A DNA stretch of 64,000 nt from HKCCE3408 sp038530555 (GTDB lineage Bacteria; Pseudomonadota; Alphaproteobacteria; Rhodobacterales; Rhodobacteraceae), in the NCBI GenBank assembly GCA_038530555.1, contig JBCBCN010000001.1:741739-805738 (forward strand), read 5' to 3'. The notes under the pieces were generated by a model, which saw only the letters and a list, made by a program, of their open reading frames with translations, had not been told where the DNA came from and ran no database searches. Positions 7,849-15,503 of this stretch are shown here, in pieces. Numbering within the stretch: position 1 is the stretch's first letter; every line of letters begins with the position of its first letter. The position numbers and the translations under genes are program-made.

Positions 7849-9006
7849 TTAGACGGCCTCGTATTGCCGCTTGTGATCCTCGATGCCCGCAAGACGGAAC
7901 CGGCCGCGCGCGCCTTGGCGCATCGTGGTCGCACTGCCGTCTTGGGGATCGGGTGCGTGCCAAAGCCCGAGATATTCGTCATAGCTCAGGGCCCGGCGAT
8001 CATCCAAAAGCCCGCGATGCCGCTCAGTCAACAGGCCCGCACGGTAATCGGCCTGTGGCACGGCGGCGAAAAACTCCGCCACAGCGCCGGAGCCATAGGA
8101 GAACAGCCCCACCGGCCGCCCGGTCAAATCAGCCTCCGCTGTCTCGAGCATCGACACCAGGCTCAGATAAAGCGACGCGGCATAGCAATTGCCGACCTCG
8201 CGATTGTAGCGCAGTCCCGGCTCATAGAGGTTCGGGTCGTTTTGCGCTTGGTTCTGATGCGAGAGCTGTTTGTGCGCCTTGATGGCCATCCGGGTGAAGG
8301 GGATGTGATAGCAGAACTGCGCAAGCTCATTGAAGGCGCGCCCACCCTGATCGGCGTAATCCTCCCAGGCCGCGCTGAGGGCGCCGAGGTATTTCATCGT
8401 CGAGTACTTGCCGTCGACCAGCGGGGTCTTGCGGTAATTGGGCCGCCAGAAATCCATGATGTCTTCGCTGTAGCAGCCTGAGACCGGCTCAATTTCCAGA
8501 AGCCGGGGATTGGCGCTGACCAGGAAGGCCACAGCGCCTGCGCCTTGGGTGGCCTCGGCCGGGCTGTCGAGATCGTAGCGCGACACATCCGAGGCGATGA
8601 CGAGCACCTTGCGGTCGGGCTTGCGGGTGACGTGGCCACAGGCGAGTTGCAGCGCTGCGGTGCCGGAATAGCAGGCATGCTTGAGCTCCACCGCGCGGCA
8701 GCGGCTGGGCAGGTCGAGCAGTCGGTGGACATAGACGCTGGCCGCCTTGGACTGATCGATGCCCGTCTCGGTCGCAAAGAGCACGGTGTCGATTGCGGCA
8801 CGGTCTTCGATGTCGAGGATCGCCGCGGCGGCCTCGGCAGCCATGGTGACCACGTCTTCGTCATGGTTGCAGACGGCAATTTTAGACTGCCCGATGCCGG
8901 CGGCGAACTTGGCCGGGTCGATGCCATGCTGTTCGGCCAGCGTGTCAAGCGCCAGATAGGTTCCTGGCACATAGAAGCTGATCTTATCGATCCCGGTTTT
9001 GATCAT
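7849..9006 (-). CDS. hmgS: hydroxymethylglutaryl-CoA synthase
   Basis: The 385-residue thiolase-fold enzyme joins acetyl-CoA and acetoacetyl-CoA. The catalytic cysteine is C112 in ELKHACYSGTAALQLA and the conserved acid is E80 in FATETGIDQSK. The His-containing PFTRMAIKAH segment and the late GLFSYGSGAVAEFF are present. AGAGGA precedes the ATG at a good distance. It is the second gene of the mevalonate operon (often called hcs in Paracoccus), 54 bp after the reductase gene. Confidence 0.93.
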   Translation of the reverse strand: MIKTGIDKISFYVPGTYLALDTLAEQHGIDPAKFAAGIGQSKIAVCNHDEDVVTMAAEAAAAILDIEDRAAIDTVLFATETGIDQSKAASVYVHRLLDLPSRCRAVELKHACYSGTAALQLACGHVTRKPDRKVLVIASDVSRYDLDSPAEATQGAGAVAFLVSANPRLLEIEPVSGCYSEDIMDFWRPNYRKTPLVDGKYSTMKYLGALSAAWEDYADQGGRAFNELAQFCYHIPFTRMAIKAHKQLSHQNQAQNDPNLYEPGLRYNREVGNCYAASLYLSLVSMLETAEADLTGRPVGLFSYGSGAVAEFFAAVPQADYRAGLLTERHRGLLDDRRALSYDEYLGLWHAPDPQDGSATTMRQGARGRFRLAGIEDHKRQYEAV

Positions 9007-9060
9007 CGGTCTGGTCCTCTCTTCAGGGGCGCCCGCGTAACCGGGCGCGAGAACGCGGGT

Positions 9061-10098
9061 TTAGCCGCGCTCCATCTTGAAATGCGTGCGCATCAGCTCG
9101 CCCGGATTTGTCTGCGCGGCCATCAACGACAGCTCCCCACACAGCACCGTCGCCGCGCAGAGCACCGCCAGACGCCGTGCATTTTCTCCTGGCGCGCGGT
9201 CTTCTTTGCAGCCAAGCCGCGTGAGGTTGGCTTCGACCACTTCATTGCCCTTGCCCGAGCCGACGGAGCCCACAATCAGGTTGGGCAGCGTGACGGAGAA
9301 ATAGAGACTGTCAGGCCGGGCCTCAGCGTGGACTAGGCCCTGGCTGCCCTCGATAATGTTGGCCGCGTCCTGGCCCGTGGCGAGGTAGAATGCGAGCAGC
9401 ATGTTGGCGAAATGCGCATTGGCTGAGCGGAGTGAGCCCGCGATATTGCCGCCGATCAGGTTCTTCTCGAGATTGAGTTGGGCCATCTTTTCCGGCGTCG
9501 TGCGCAGCTGTTTAGCGCAGAGCTCGCGCGGGATCTCGATCTCGGCCACGACGTATTTGCCGCGCCCGTGCAGACCGTTGACAGCGCTGACCTTCTTGTC
9601 GGTGCAAAAATTACCTGAGATCGAGGAATAGTCTAGATGCGGGTATTCCTCCATCAACCAGCCCATCAGGGCGTCAGCGGCGCCTGTCACCATGTTATGG
9701 CCGGACGCATCGCCGGTCGAGCATTCGAAACGGATGAAAAGCAAATTGCCGACGATCTGGCGGTTCATCTCCAGGAGCTTGGCAAAGCGGCTTGTGGTCC
9801 GCACAACCGCGTCGATCTCCTCGAACCGGCTCTCGATGGAGCGCCAGGCCGCATAGGCCGCCGCCCCGTCGCTGGCGCGCAGGATGATCGAGCGGGTCAT
9901 GCGTTCATCGACCAAGGTGCAGCGAATGCCACCGGCCTGGCGTGAAACCCTCGCTCCCCGCCCGGTCGAAGGCCAAAGTGGTGTCTCATAGGTCGCCATC
10001 GGCACCGCGACCTCTTCGTTGACGATGTCGCCGGTCAGGGCGATTGGCCCGATCCATTCCGTGGGGATCGGCGTGATTTCCTGATTGCGTTGCTTCAT
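9061..10098 (-). CDS. mvaA: hydroxymethylglutaryl-CoA reductase
   Basis: This enzyme reduces HMG-CoA to mevalonate and is the committed step and first gene of the operon. Motifs: FIRFECSTGDASGHNMVT (the dinucleotide-binding DAMGxN-like region), a SGNFCTDKKVSAVNGLHGRGK block, NLIGGNIAGSLRSANAHFAN and TLPNLIVGSVGSGKG. These blocks resemble the NADPH-type (class I-like) bacterial enzymes. I use the ATG at 10096-10098 (345 residues). A longer frame to 10185 adds a proline-rich leader without family similarity. Confidence 0.9.
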   Translation of the reverse strand: MKQRNQEITPIPTEWIGPIALTGDIVNEEVAVPMATYETPLWPSTGRGARVSRQAGGIRCTLVDERMTRSIILRASDGAAAYAAWRSIESRFEEIDAVVRTTSRFAKLLEMNRQIVGNLLFIRFECSTGDASGHNMVTGAADALMGWLMEEYPHLDYSSISGNFCTDKKVSAVNGLHGRGKYVVAEIEIPRELCAKQLRTTPEKMAQLNLEKNLIGGNIAGSLRSANAHFANMLLAFYLATGQDAANIIEGSQGLVHAEARPDSLYFSVTLPNLIVGSVGSGKGNEVVEANLTRLGCKEDRAPGENARRLAVLCAATVLCGELSLMAAQTNPGELMRTHFKMERG

Positions 10099-10868
10099 CT
10101 GGTCTCGTTCGTTTTGCGGCCCAGGCATGGGCGCGGGTCTGCTAAGTCGATGCCCCTGGCGGGGCGGGCATTTTAAGCCGCACACGGCGCGTCGCTCGGA
10201 GCCTTAGCCCGGCGGCGGGCAACGCCGTTTACAGGCGCCTGCTTTGGATGGCCTGACGAAAGTGTAAACCTGTTTTGACACATACTGTCTAGTGTAATTG
10301 ACACACCTCCGTCACGCGCATTCAGGCAGGCACTTTTGCGCAGTTCGACTCCCAGAACGGAAATTAGAGTGTTTCGCCCGCGTGCATCTGGCACTTTTCG
10401 TCGCGGCGCGCATAGAAGACCTCGGGGGTAAATTAGGGGCTCAAACTCACCGATCGTGCGAGGCGTCCGGCCCTTTGATCGGTCATCCCTGCCCGCTTAC
10501 CTGGACCTGCTACCGGGCTGCCAACGTGGTACGCGTAGCGCCTAATTTTTAGGCGAACTGATCATCCCTGCATCATACGGATTTCTGGCACATAGTGAGC
10601 CAATCGTCGTCCTTTTCAAACGCTCGTTTAAAACCAAGAGCAACCAACTGATCTAATTATATTTAGAATAAAATTTGCCCCGTCAATCAACGCTATTTCA
10701 ACCCCGACACCGACAATTTTTCGCAACTGCAGCATTGACCTTTGGGCCGCAGCATACACGTTTTGCGACATGGTTGTTCATTAGCGACATTCCCGAGACG
10801 CGCCGCCACGCTTGCCTCACCCTCTCCCCTTCGCCCGCATGGACCGACATGCACCGCCCGGAGTGCCG
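10099..10868. other. intergenic region between divergent mevalonate and gpsA operons
   Basis: This stretch of about 770 bp has no convincing gene. The left third holds repeated elements near 10261-10305 (separate entry). The stretch around 10610-10700 is notably AT-rich (for example TCTAATTATATTTAGAATAA near 10653) and probably contains promoter elements. Short frames within it lack ribosome-binding sites and family features. Confidence 0.6.
10261..10305 (-). promoter_or_regulatory. candidate regulatory region of the mevalonate operon
   Basis: On the reverse strand this reads GTGTC-N7-GTTTACACT (10281-10261), matching the motif before the diflavin reductase. On the forward strand AGTGTAA occurs twice (10261-10267, 10291-10297) and TTGACACA twice (10275-10282, 10298-10305), with spacings of 30 and 23 bases. 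It lies about 165 bp upstream of the reductase start. Repeated half-sites suggest a regulator site; TetR-type is only one possibility. Confidence 0.4.
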
Positions 10869-12008
10869 ATGAAACACGCCCCATTTGCCCAAGATCCCAC
10901 CCCTTTCGCCGCGCCACGCTACCATCGTGTGACTGTGCTCGGCTCCGGCTCTTGGGGGACGGCCCTCGCCTCGACACTGGCGCGGGCGGGTGTGGAGACG
11001 CGGCTTTGGGGACGTGATGCAGCGCTGGCCGACGAGATAAATACCCGGCGCACCAATAGCCGCTATCTCGGCGACGCGGCGCTTCCGGCCATTCACGCCA
11101 CAACTGACCTTGCCGAGGCGCTCGACTGCGCTGAGGCTTGTCTGCTGGTCATACCCTCCACCGCGATCCGCGCCACCGCCCGGGCCACCGCGCCGCATAT
11201 GCCGCCCGGAATTCCCGTGGCGATCTGTGCCAAGGGGATCGAAGAAAGCTCGGGCCTCTTGCTCAGCGATGTCGCCGCCGAAGAACTGCCCGGTCATAGC
11301 GTCGGCTGTGTCTCCGGTCCGACGTTCGCGCATGAGACGGCGATGGGATATCCCACCGCCTCCACCGTCGCGTTCGAATTTAGCCATGCCGACCGGCTCC
11401 ACCCCGACAAGGCCGCCGCGGTGCGCCTCGCGGTGTCGCTCACCAACGAAAGCTTCCGCGCTTATGTCTCTGACGATCTCGTTGGCGTGGAGATCGGCGG
11501 CGCGGTCAAGAATGTCATCGCCATTGCCTGCGGAATGATGACGGGCGCGGGCTTTGCCGAAAACACGCGCGCCGCGCTGATCACCCGCGGGCTCGATGAG
11601 ATGAAAGCGTTGGCCGAAGCCTTGGGAGGACGCCGCGAGACCGTGACCGGCCTGTCGGGTATCGGTGATCTGACACTCACTTGCTCGTCCACAACCTCGC
11701 GCAATATGGCGCTTGGCACGCAACTGGGCCAGGGCCTGAGCCGAGACGCCTGTTTTGACGGCGCGCCGGTGGTCGTCGAGGGAGAGCTGAACGCCGCCTC
11801 CGTCACCGATTTGGCAGCGCGCGTTGGCGTTGAAATGCCCATCTGTCAAACCGTGCGCGCCATTCTGCATGACGGCGCCGATCTGGCCGAAGCGTTCGCC
11901 GCGCTCTGGGCGCGCCCCATCCAAGCCGAGCCGCGGTCGATGCAGCTCAGCATCTCACACCCTTCAACCGAAACCGACATTGCCAGACTGGCAGAAAGGA
12001 TCAAATGA
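10869..12008 (+). CDS. gpsA: NAD(P)-dependent glycerol-3-phosphate dehydrogenase
   Basis: The 379-residue protein (ATG at 10869, preceded by CGGAG) has the nucleotide-binding loop VLGSGSWGTALA (residues 24-34), AKGIEESSG, VSGPTFAHETAMGYP, the catalytic region GVEIGGAVKNVIAIA and LSGIGDLTLTCSS. It reduces dihydroxyacetone phosphate to sn-glycerol 3-phosphate. Its stop overlaps the start of the next gene (12005-12008), so it is cotranslated with a phosphatase and a GT20 glycosyltransferase. In that setting it most likely supplies the acceptor for glucosylglycerol-phosphate synthesis rather than, or as well as, phospholipid synthesis. In-frame ATGs further upstream (10812, 10839) have no good ribosome-binding site. 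Confidence 0.9.
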   Translation: MKHAPFAQDPTPFAAPRYHRVTVLGSGSWGTALASTLARAGVETRLWGRDAALADEINTRRTNSRYLGDAALPAIHATTDLAEALDCAEACLLVIPSTAIRATARATAPHMPPGIPVAICAKGIEESSGLLLSDVAAEELPGHSVGCVSGPTFAHETAMGYPTASTVAFEFSHADRLHPDKAAAVRLAVSLTNESFRAYVSDDLVGVEIGGAVKNVIAIACGMMTGAGFAENTRAALITRGLDEMKALAEALGGRRETVTGLSGIGDLTLTCSSTTSRNMALGTQLGQGLSRDACFDGAPVVVEGELNAASVTDLAARVGVEMPICQTVRAILHDGADLAEAFAALWARPIQAEPRSMQLSISHPSTETDIARLAERIK

Positions 12009-12790
12009 CCTTCCATACCGCGACACCCCCTCGCCCGGATCAAACCGATATCGCGAATAAACCGCTGATATTGGCGACCGATCTCGACGGCACCTTCCTG
12101 GGTGGCAGCGAGGCTGAGCGCAAAAGCTTCTACGAGTGGATCGAAAGCCAGCGCAACCAGGTCGGTCTGATCTTTGTGACCGGGCGCGATCCCGGCTTCA
12201 TCAGCGATCTGACCAAGAAGCGCGGTGTGCCGCGTCCCGACTATGTCGTGGCCGACGTCGGCACGACCGTGGCCAAGATGGGCGAGGATCACCTTCTCAG
12301 CCCGATGGTGAATCTTGAGGCGCCGATCGAAGCGGCATGGGGCGACGCCTCCAGCCGAGTCTTCCCGATGCTGCACCACGCGCGCGGGCTCAAGTTGCAA
12401 TCGAGCGGTTTTCGCTACCGCATGAGCTATGACCTCGACCCGGCAGACTTCGACGACAGTGTGATCGCAAAGCTCGAAGAGATGGGCCTGGATGTGCTGA
12501 TCTCGGACAACCGCTTTTTCGACGTGCTGCCAAAAGGTGTGAGCAAAGGCCCCACTCTGACGCGTCTCGTCGATCATCTGGGCCTCGATCACGCCCGGGT
12601 TTTGACGGCGGGCGACACGCTCAATGATCTGAGCATGCTGACCGCCGGGTTCCGTGCGGTTGCGGTCGGCAAATCCGAGCCCGCGCTGATTGAGCAGCTC
12701 GGGGGCCACGACAGCGCCTATCTCGCCCGCCAAGAGGGCGTCGCAGGCATCGCCGAAGCCATTTTGCATTACGGCTTTTTGAACAAATAA
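12005..12790 (+). CDS. ggpP: HAD-family phosphatase, probable glucosylglycerol-3-phosphate phosphatase
   Basis: The 261-residue HAD hydrolase has motif I ATDLDGTFL (residues 25-33, nucleophile D26), motif II VTGRDPG, the Lys of motif III in PKGVSKGPTL and motif IV LTAGDTLNDLSML. The cap domain is of the sucrose-phosphatase/Cof type. Its position between gpsA and a GT20 synthase indicates that it removes phosphate from glucosylglycerol phosphate; a sucrose or trehalose phosphate phosphatase is the main alternative. The start overlaps gpsA and the stop is 15 bp from ggpS, with AAGGAGAG between. Confidence 0.72.
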   Translation: MTFHTATPPRPDQTDIANKPLILATDLDGTFLGGSEAERKSFYEWIESQRNQVGLIFVTGRDPGFISDLTKKRGVPRPDYVVADVGTTVAKMGEDHLLSPMVNLEAPIEAAWGDASSRVFPMLHHARGLKLQSSGFRYRMSYDLDPADFDDSVIAKLEEMGLDVLISDNRFFDVLPKGVSKGPTLTRLVDHLGLDHARVLTAGDTLNDLSMLTAGFRAVAVGKSEPALIEQLGGHDSAYLARQEGVAGIAEAILHYGFLNK

Positions 12791-12805
12791 TAAGGAGAGC
12801 AGTCC

Positions 12806-14317
12806 ATGCCGTCCGATCTGGTCATAGTCTACCATCGTCAGCCCTATGAAGAGGTCGAAGAGAACGGCCAGATTGTGCTGAAGGAAAACAAAAGCCCCAA
12901 CGGCATCGTGCCTACGCTCAAGAGCTTTTTCGGCGGCGTGGAGCACGGGGCTTGGATCGCCTGGAAGCTGGCCGAGGATCCGTCCAACCCGGAATTCGAG
13001 CAGCGGATCGAGATCAACGACGATTACGGCAGCTATTCCGTCTCGCGCCTGCCCCTGACCGAGGATCAGGTGCGAGAGTTCTACCACGTCACCTCCAAGG
13101 AGGCGTTCTGGCCCATCCTGCATTCCTTCAAGGAGCAGTACAATTACGATCCGGTGGACTGGCCCAATTTCCGCGAAGTGAACTGGGCCTTTGCCGAAGC
13201 GGCGGCGGCTGAGGCGGCCGAGGGTGCGCTCGTTTGGGTGCATGATTATAACCTTTGGCTGGTGCCCGGCTATCTGCGCCGGATGCGCCCCGATCTGCGC
13301 ATCGCGTTCTTCCACCACACGCCGTTTCCCTCGGCCGATATGTTCAACGTGCTGCCCTGGCGGCGGGAGATCATCGAAAGCCTTCTGGCCTGTGACGATG
13401 TGGGCTTTCACATCCCGCGCTATGCGTCGAATTTCGTCTCGGTCGCCCGTTCGCTTTTTGATGTGGATGTAAGCGAGCGGGTGCGCGCGCCGGAGGGTTG
13501 GATTTCCGAAGGCTCAGCCCTAACGGAACGCATTTTGCCGTCGGTTATCAATTATGCCGAACGAGATGTCGCCGTGAGCGTCACGCCCGTCGGCGTCGAC
13601 ACAGCCTATATCGAAGAGCGTTCGCGCGCGCCCGAGACGCTCAGCCAAGCGCAAGAGATCCGCGCGGAGTTGGGCGATGCGCGGCTCATCCTGTCGGTCG
13701 GCAGGACGGACTACACTAAGGGCGGGATCGATCAGCTTACCTCGTTCGAGCGAGTCTTGGAAAACAATCCAGAGCTGATCGGCAAGCTGCGCCTGATGCA
13801 CGTCTCGGTTTCGGCCAATAAGAACATGACCGTTTACGCCGATATCCAGTCCGAGATCGAGGCACTGGCGGGCCGCATCAACGGCCGCTTTGGCCGCCTG
13901 GACTGGCAGCCCGTGACCTTGATTTCTCGCGCCGTGCCCTTTGAGCGGCTGGTGGCCTTCTACCAAGTAGCGGATGTCGCCTGGATCACGCCGCTCGCCG
14001 ATGGCATGAACCTTGTCTGCAAGGAATTCGTGGCCTCGCGGCTCGATGATGACGGCGTGCTGATCCTTTCAGAATTTGCCGGCGCGGCGGTTGAGCTGCA
14101 CCAGGCCGTGATCGTCAATCCGTTCTCGCACCGGTCAATGGATCAGGCTTTGCTGCAAGCGCTGGACATGCCCCAGGAGGAGCGTCAGACGCGTATGAAA
14201 GGCCTGCGTGCCGCCGTCCGCATAAGCGATATTCGAGGCTGGGCGCCCGGCACGCTGAAGATCGCGCCAGACCGGGAAGCCAGTCAGCTCACCAATATCG
14301 ACACGGCAGCGGAGTAA
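12806..14317 (+). CDS. ggpS: GT20 glycosyltransferase, probable glucosylglycerol-phosphate synthase
   Basis: The protein has 503 residues and belongs to glycosyltransferase family 20 (trehalose-6-phosphate synthase fold). Shared motifs include VWVHDYNLWLVPGYLRR, IAFFHHTPFPSADMFNVLPWR, GFHIPRYASNF, SVGRTDYTKGG and ITPLADGMNLVCKEFVASR. TPS and GgpS are close relatives. GgpS transfers glucose from ADP-glucose to glycerol 3-phosphate, TPS to glucose 6-phosphate. The N-terminus (VIVYHRQPYEE followed by a long insertion before the first motif) and the linked gpsA gene favour GgpS. The product after dephosphorylation is the osmolyte glucosylglycerol. Confidence 0.78.
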   Translation: MPSDLVIVYHRQPYEEVEENGQIVLKENKSPNGIVPTLKSFFGGVEHGAWIAWKLAEDPSNPEFEQRIEINDDYGSYSVSRLPLTEDQVREFYHVTSKEAFWPILHSFKEQYNYDPVDWPNFREVNWAFAEAAAAEAAEGALVWVHDYNLWLVPGYLRRMRPDLRIAFFHHTPFPSADMFNVLPWRREIIESLLACDDVGFHIPRYASNFVSVARSLFDVDVSERVRAPEGWISEGSALTERILPSVINYAERDVAVSVTPVGVDTAYIEERSRAPETLSQAQEIRAELGDARLILSVGRTDYTKGGIDQLTSFERVLENNPELIGKLRLMHVSVSANKNMTVYADIQSEIEALAGRINGRFGRLDWQPVTLISRAVPFERLVAFYQVADVAWITPLADGMNLVCKEFVASRLDDDGVLILSEFAGAAVELHQAVIVNPFSHRSMDQALLQALDMPQEERQTRMKGLRAAVRISDIRGWAPGTLKIAPDREASQLTNIDTAAE

Positions 14318-14324
14318 GCGGGCG

Positions 14325-15299
14325 TCAGGCGCGGTCACCTTCGCGCAGATCCCAGACCACGCGTAAGCCGGTATGGGTTGTGGTACTGTCGGGTGAATTG
14401 CCCGTGCGCGCCGCGATCCTGTAGCGGTAGCAATAGCTTCTGTGGCAAAGAAACGAGCCGCCCTTGATCAACTTATAGCCCTGCATCTGCGCCTGCCGCG
14501 CCTTCGCCGCTCGTTTGGCCGAGCGCAGGCGAAAGGGCTCAGCCGTCCATTCCCAAACATTGCCGAGCATCCCATAGAGCCCGTAGCCATTGGGCGCGAA
14601 GCTCACCCCCGGCGCGGTCGTCACATACCCATCCGCGCCCGTGTTGGCTTCGGGGAAGCGTCCTTGCCAGATGTTGCAGGGAAAGCTTGCGTGATCGTCG
14701 GGCTCCGCACCGCCCCAGGTAAACGGCACATCTCCAAGCCCGCCGCGCGCGGCATGCTCCCATTCCGCCTCACTCGGCAAACGCCCCCCGACCCAGGCGG
14801 CATAGGCCAGGGCGTCATTCCAAGAGACATGCACGACCGGGTGATCAGGCAAAGCGTTGGCCAAGCGATCGCCCGGCGCATGGATATCGCGCCACATCGC
14901 CCCCTCGACCCGGCGCCACCATTCCACACCGGCCACAGCCGGGGTCGCACCAAGCGCTTCGGGAACTTGCGCCCAAAAGACGAATGACCAGCCGAACCGC
15001 TCGGCCTCGGTGACATAGCCAGTTGCGGCAATGAAGTCAGCGAATTGCGTATTGCTCACGGGGGCCACGGCCATCTCAAAGCCGCGCACGCGTTTATGGC
15101 GCAGCGGGCCTTCGATATCTTCCAGGATCTGCGGCTGATCCGTGCCGATCATGGCCCGCCCCCCAGGGATCCTTGCCTTGGCGATCCGCGCGACCTGCTC
15201 AGCTGTGGCGCGCTGGATGAGGTCCGCACGTTGCCCAACGCGGCCCGGCACGGGCGGCGGGCAACAGCCCGGCTTCGGCGATGGCGCGGCGTTTGTCAT
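14325..15299 (-). CDS. formylglycine-generating enzyme (sulfatase-activating)
   Basis: The 324-residue FGE-sulfatase domain protein carries the true catalytic signature. The segment GGSFLCHRSYCYRYRIAAR contains the two active-site cysteines C285 and C290, as in authentic formylglycine-generating enzymes and unlike the many redox-inactive SUMF1 relatives. Earlier blocks are IPGGRAMIGTD, NTQFADFIAATGYVTEAERFGWS, HPVVHVSWNDALAYAAWVGGRLPSEAEWEHAARGG (split here by function) and NVWEWTAE. The enzyme oxidises the Cys of CxPxR in type I sulfatases to formylglycine, using copper and O2. No leader is visible, so it acts in the cytosol. A matching CxPxR sulfatase is encoded at 29384-30958. It is convergent with ggpS. 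Confidence 0.9.
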   Translation of the reverse strand: MTNAAPSPKPGCCPPPVPGRVGQRADLIQRATAEQVARIAKARIPGGRAMIGTDQPQILEDIEGPLRHKRVRGFEMAVAPVSNTQFADFIAATGYVTEAERFGWSFVFWAQVPEALGATPAVAGVEWWRRVEGAMWRDIHAPGDRLANALPDHPVVHVSWNDALAYAAWVGGRLPSEAEWEHAARGGLGDVPFTWGGAEPDDHASFPCNIWQGRFPEANTGADGYVTTAPGVSFAPNGYGLYGMLGNVWEWTAEPFRLRSAKRAAKARQAQMQGYKLIKGGSFLCHRSYCYRYRIAARTGNSPDSTTTHTGLRVVWDLREGDRA

Positions 15300-15503
15300 G
15301 CCCGGAAACTTCCCGATCCAAGGCGGAAATGCCAGATCGAATCCGATGCGCTTGGCGCCAGAGGCCCGAGCCCCGAGGGTTTTTGTAACATTTACCGTTT
15401 GATTATCACGCCAATGCTAAGAGCCGTGAAAGGGCTGCGCGGTCTGGCGACCTACCTGACGCGCAACGCGCTCGAGAACGGGTCACTCACGGACGGGGCC
15501 AGA

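Noticed and set aside
11846..13411. Minus-strand open frame of 521 codons opposite gpsA, ggpP and ggpS
   Set aside because: It runs antisense to three well-supported genes and its translation is His/Gln/Arg-rich, typical of a GC-rich antisense frame.
12806..14317. Trehalose-6-phosphate synthase
   Set aside because: Not excluded by fold, but the overlapping gpsA-phosphatase pair supplies glycerol 3-phosphate, the acceptor of GgpS.
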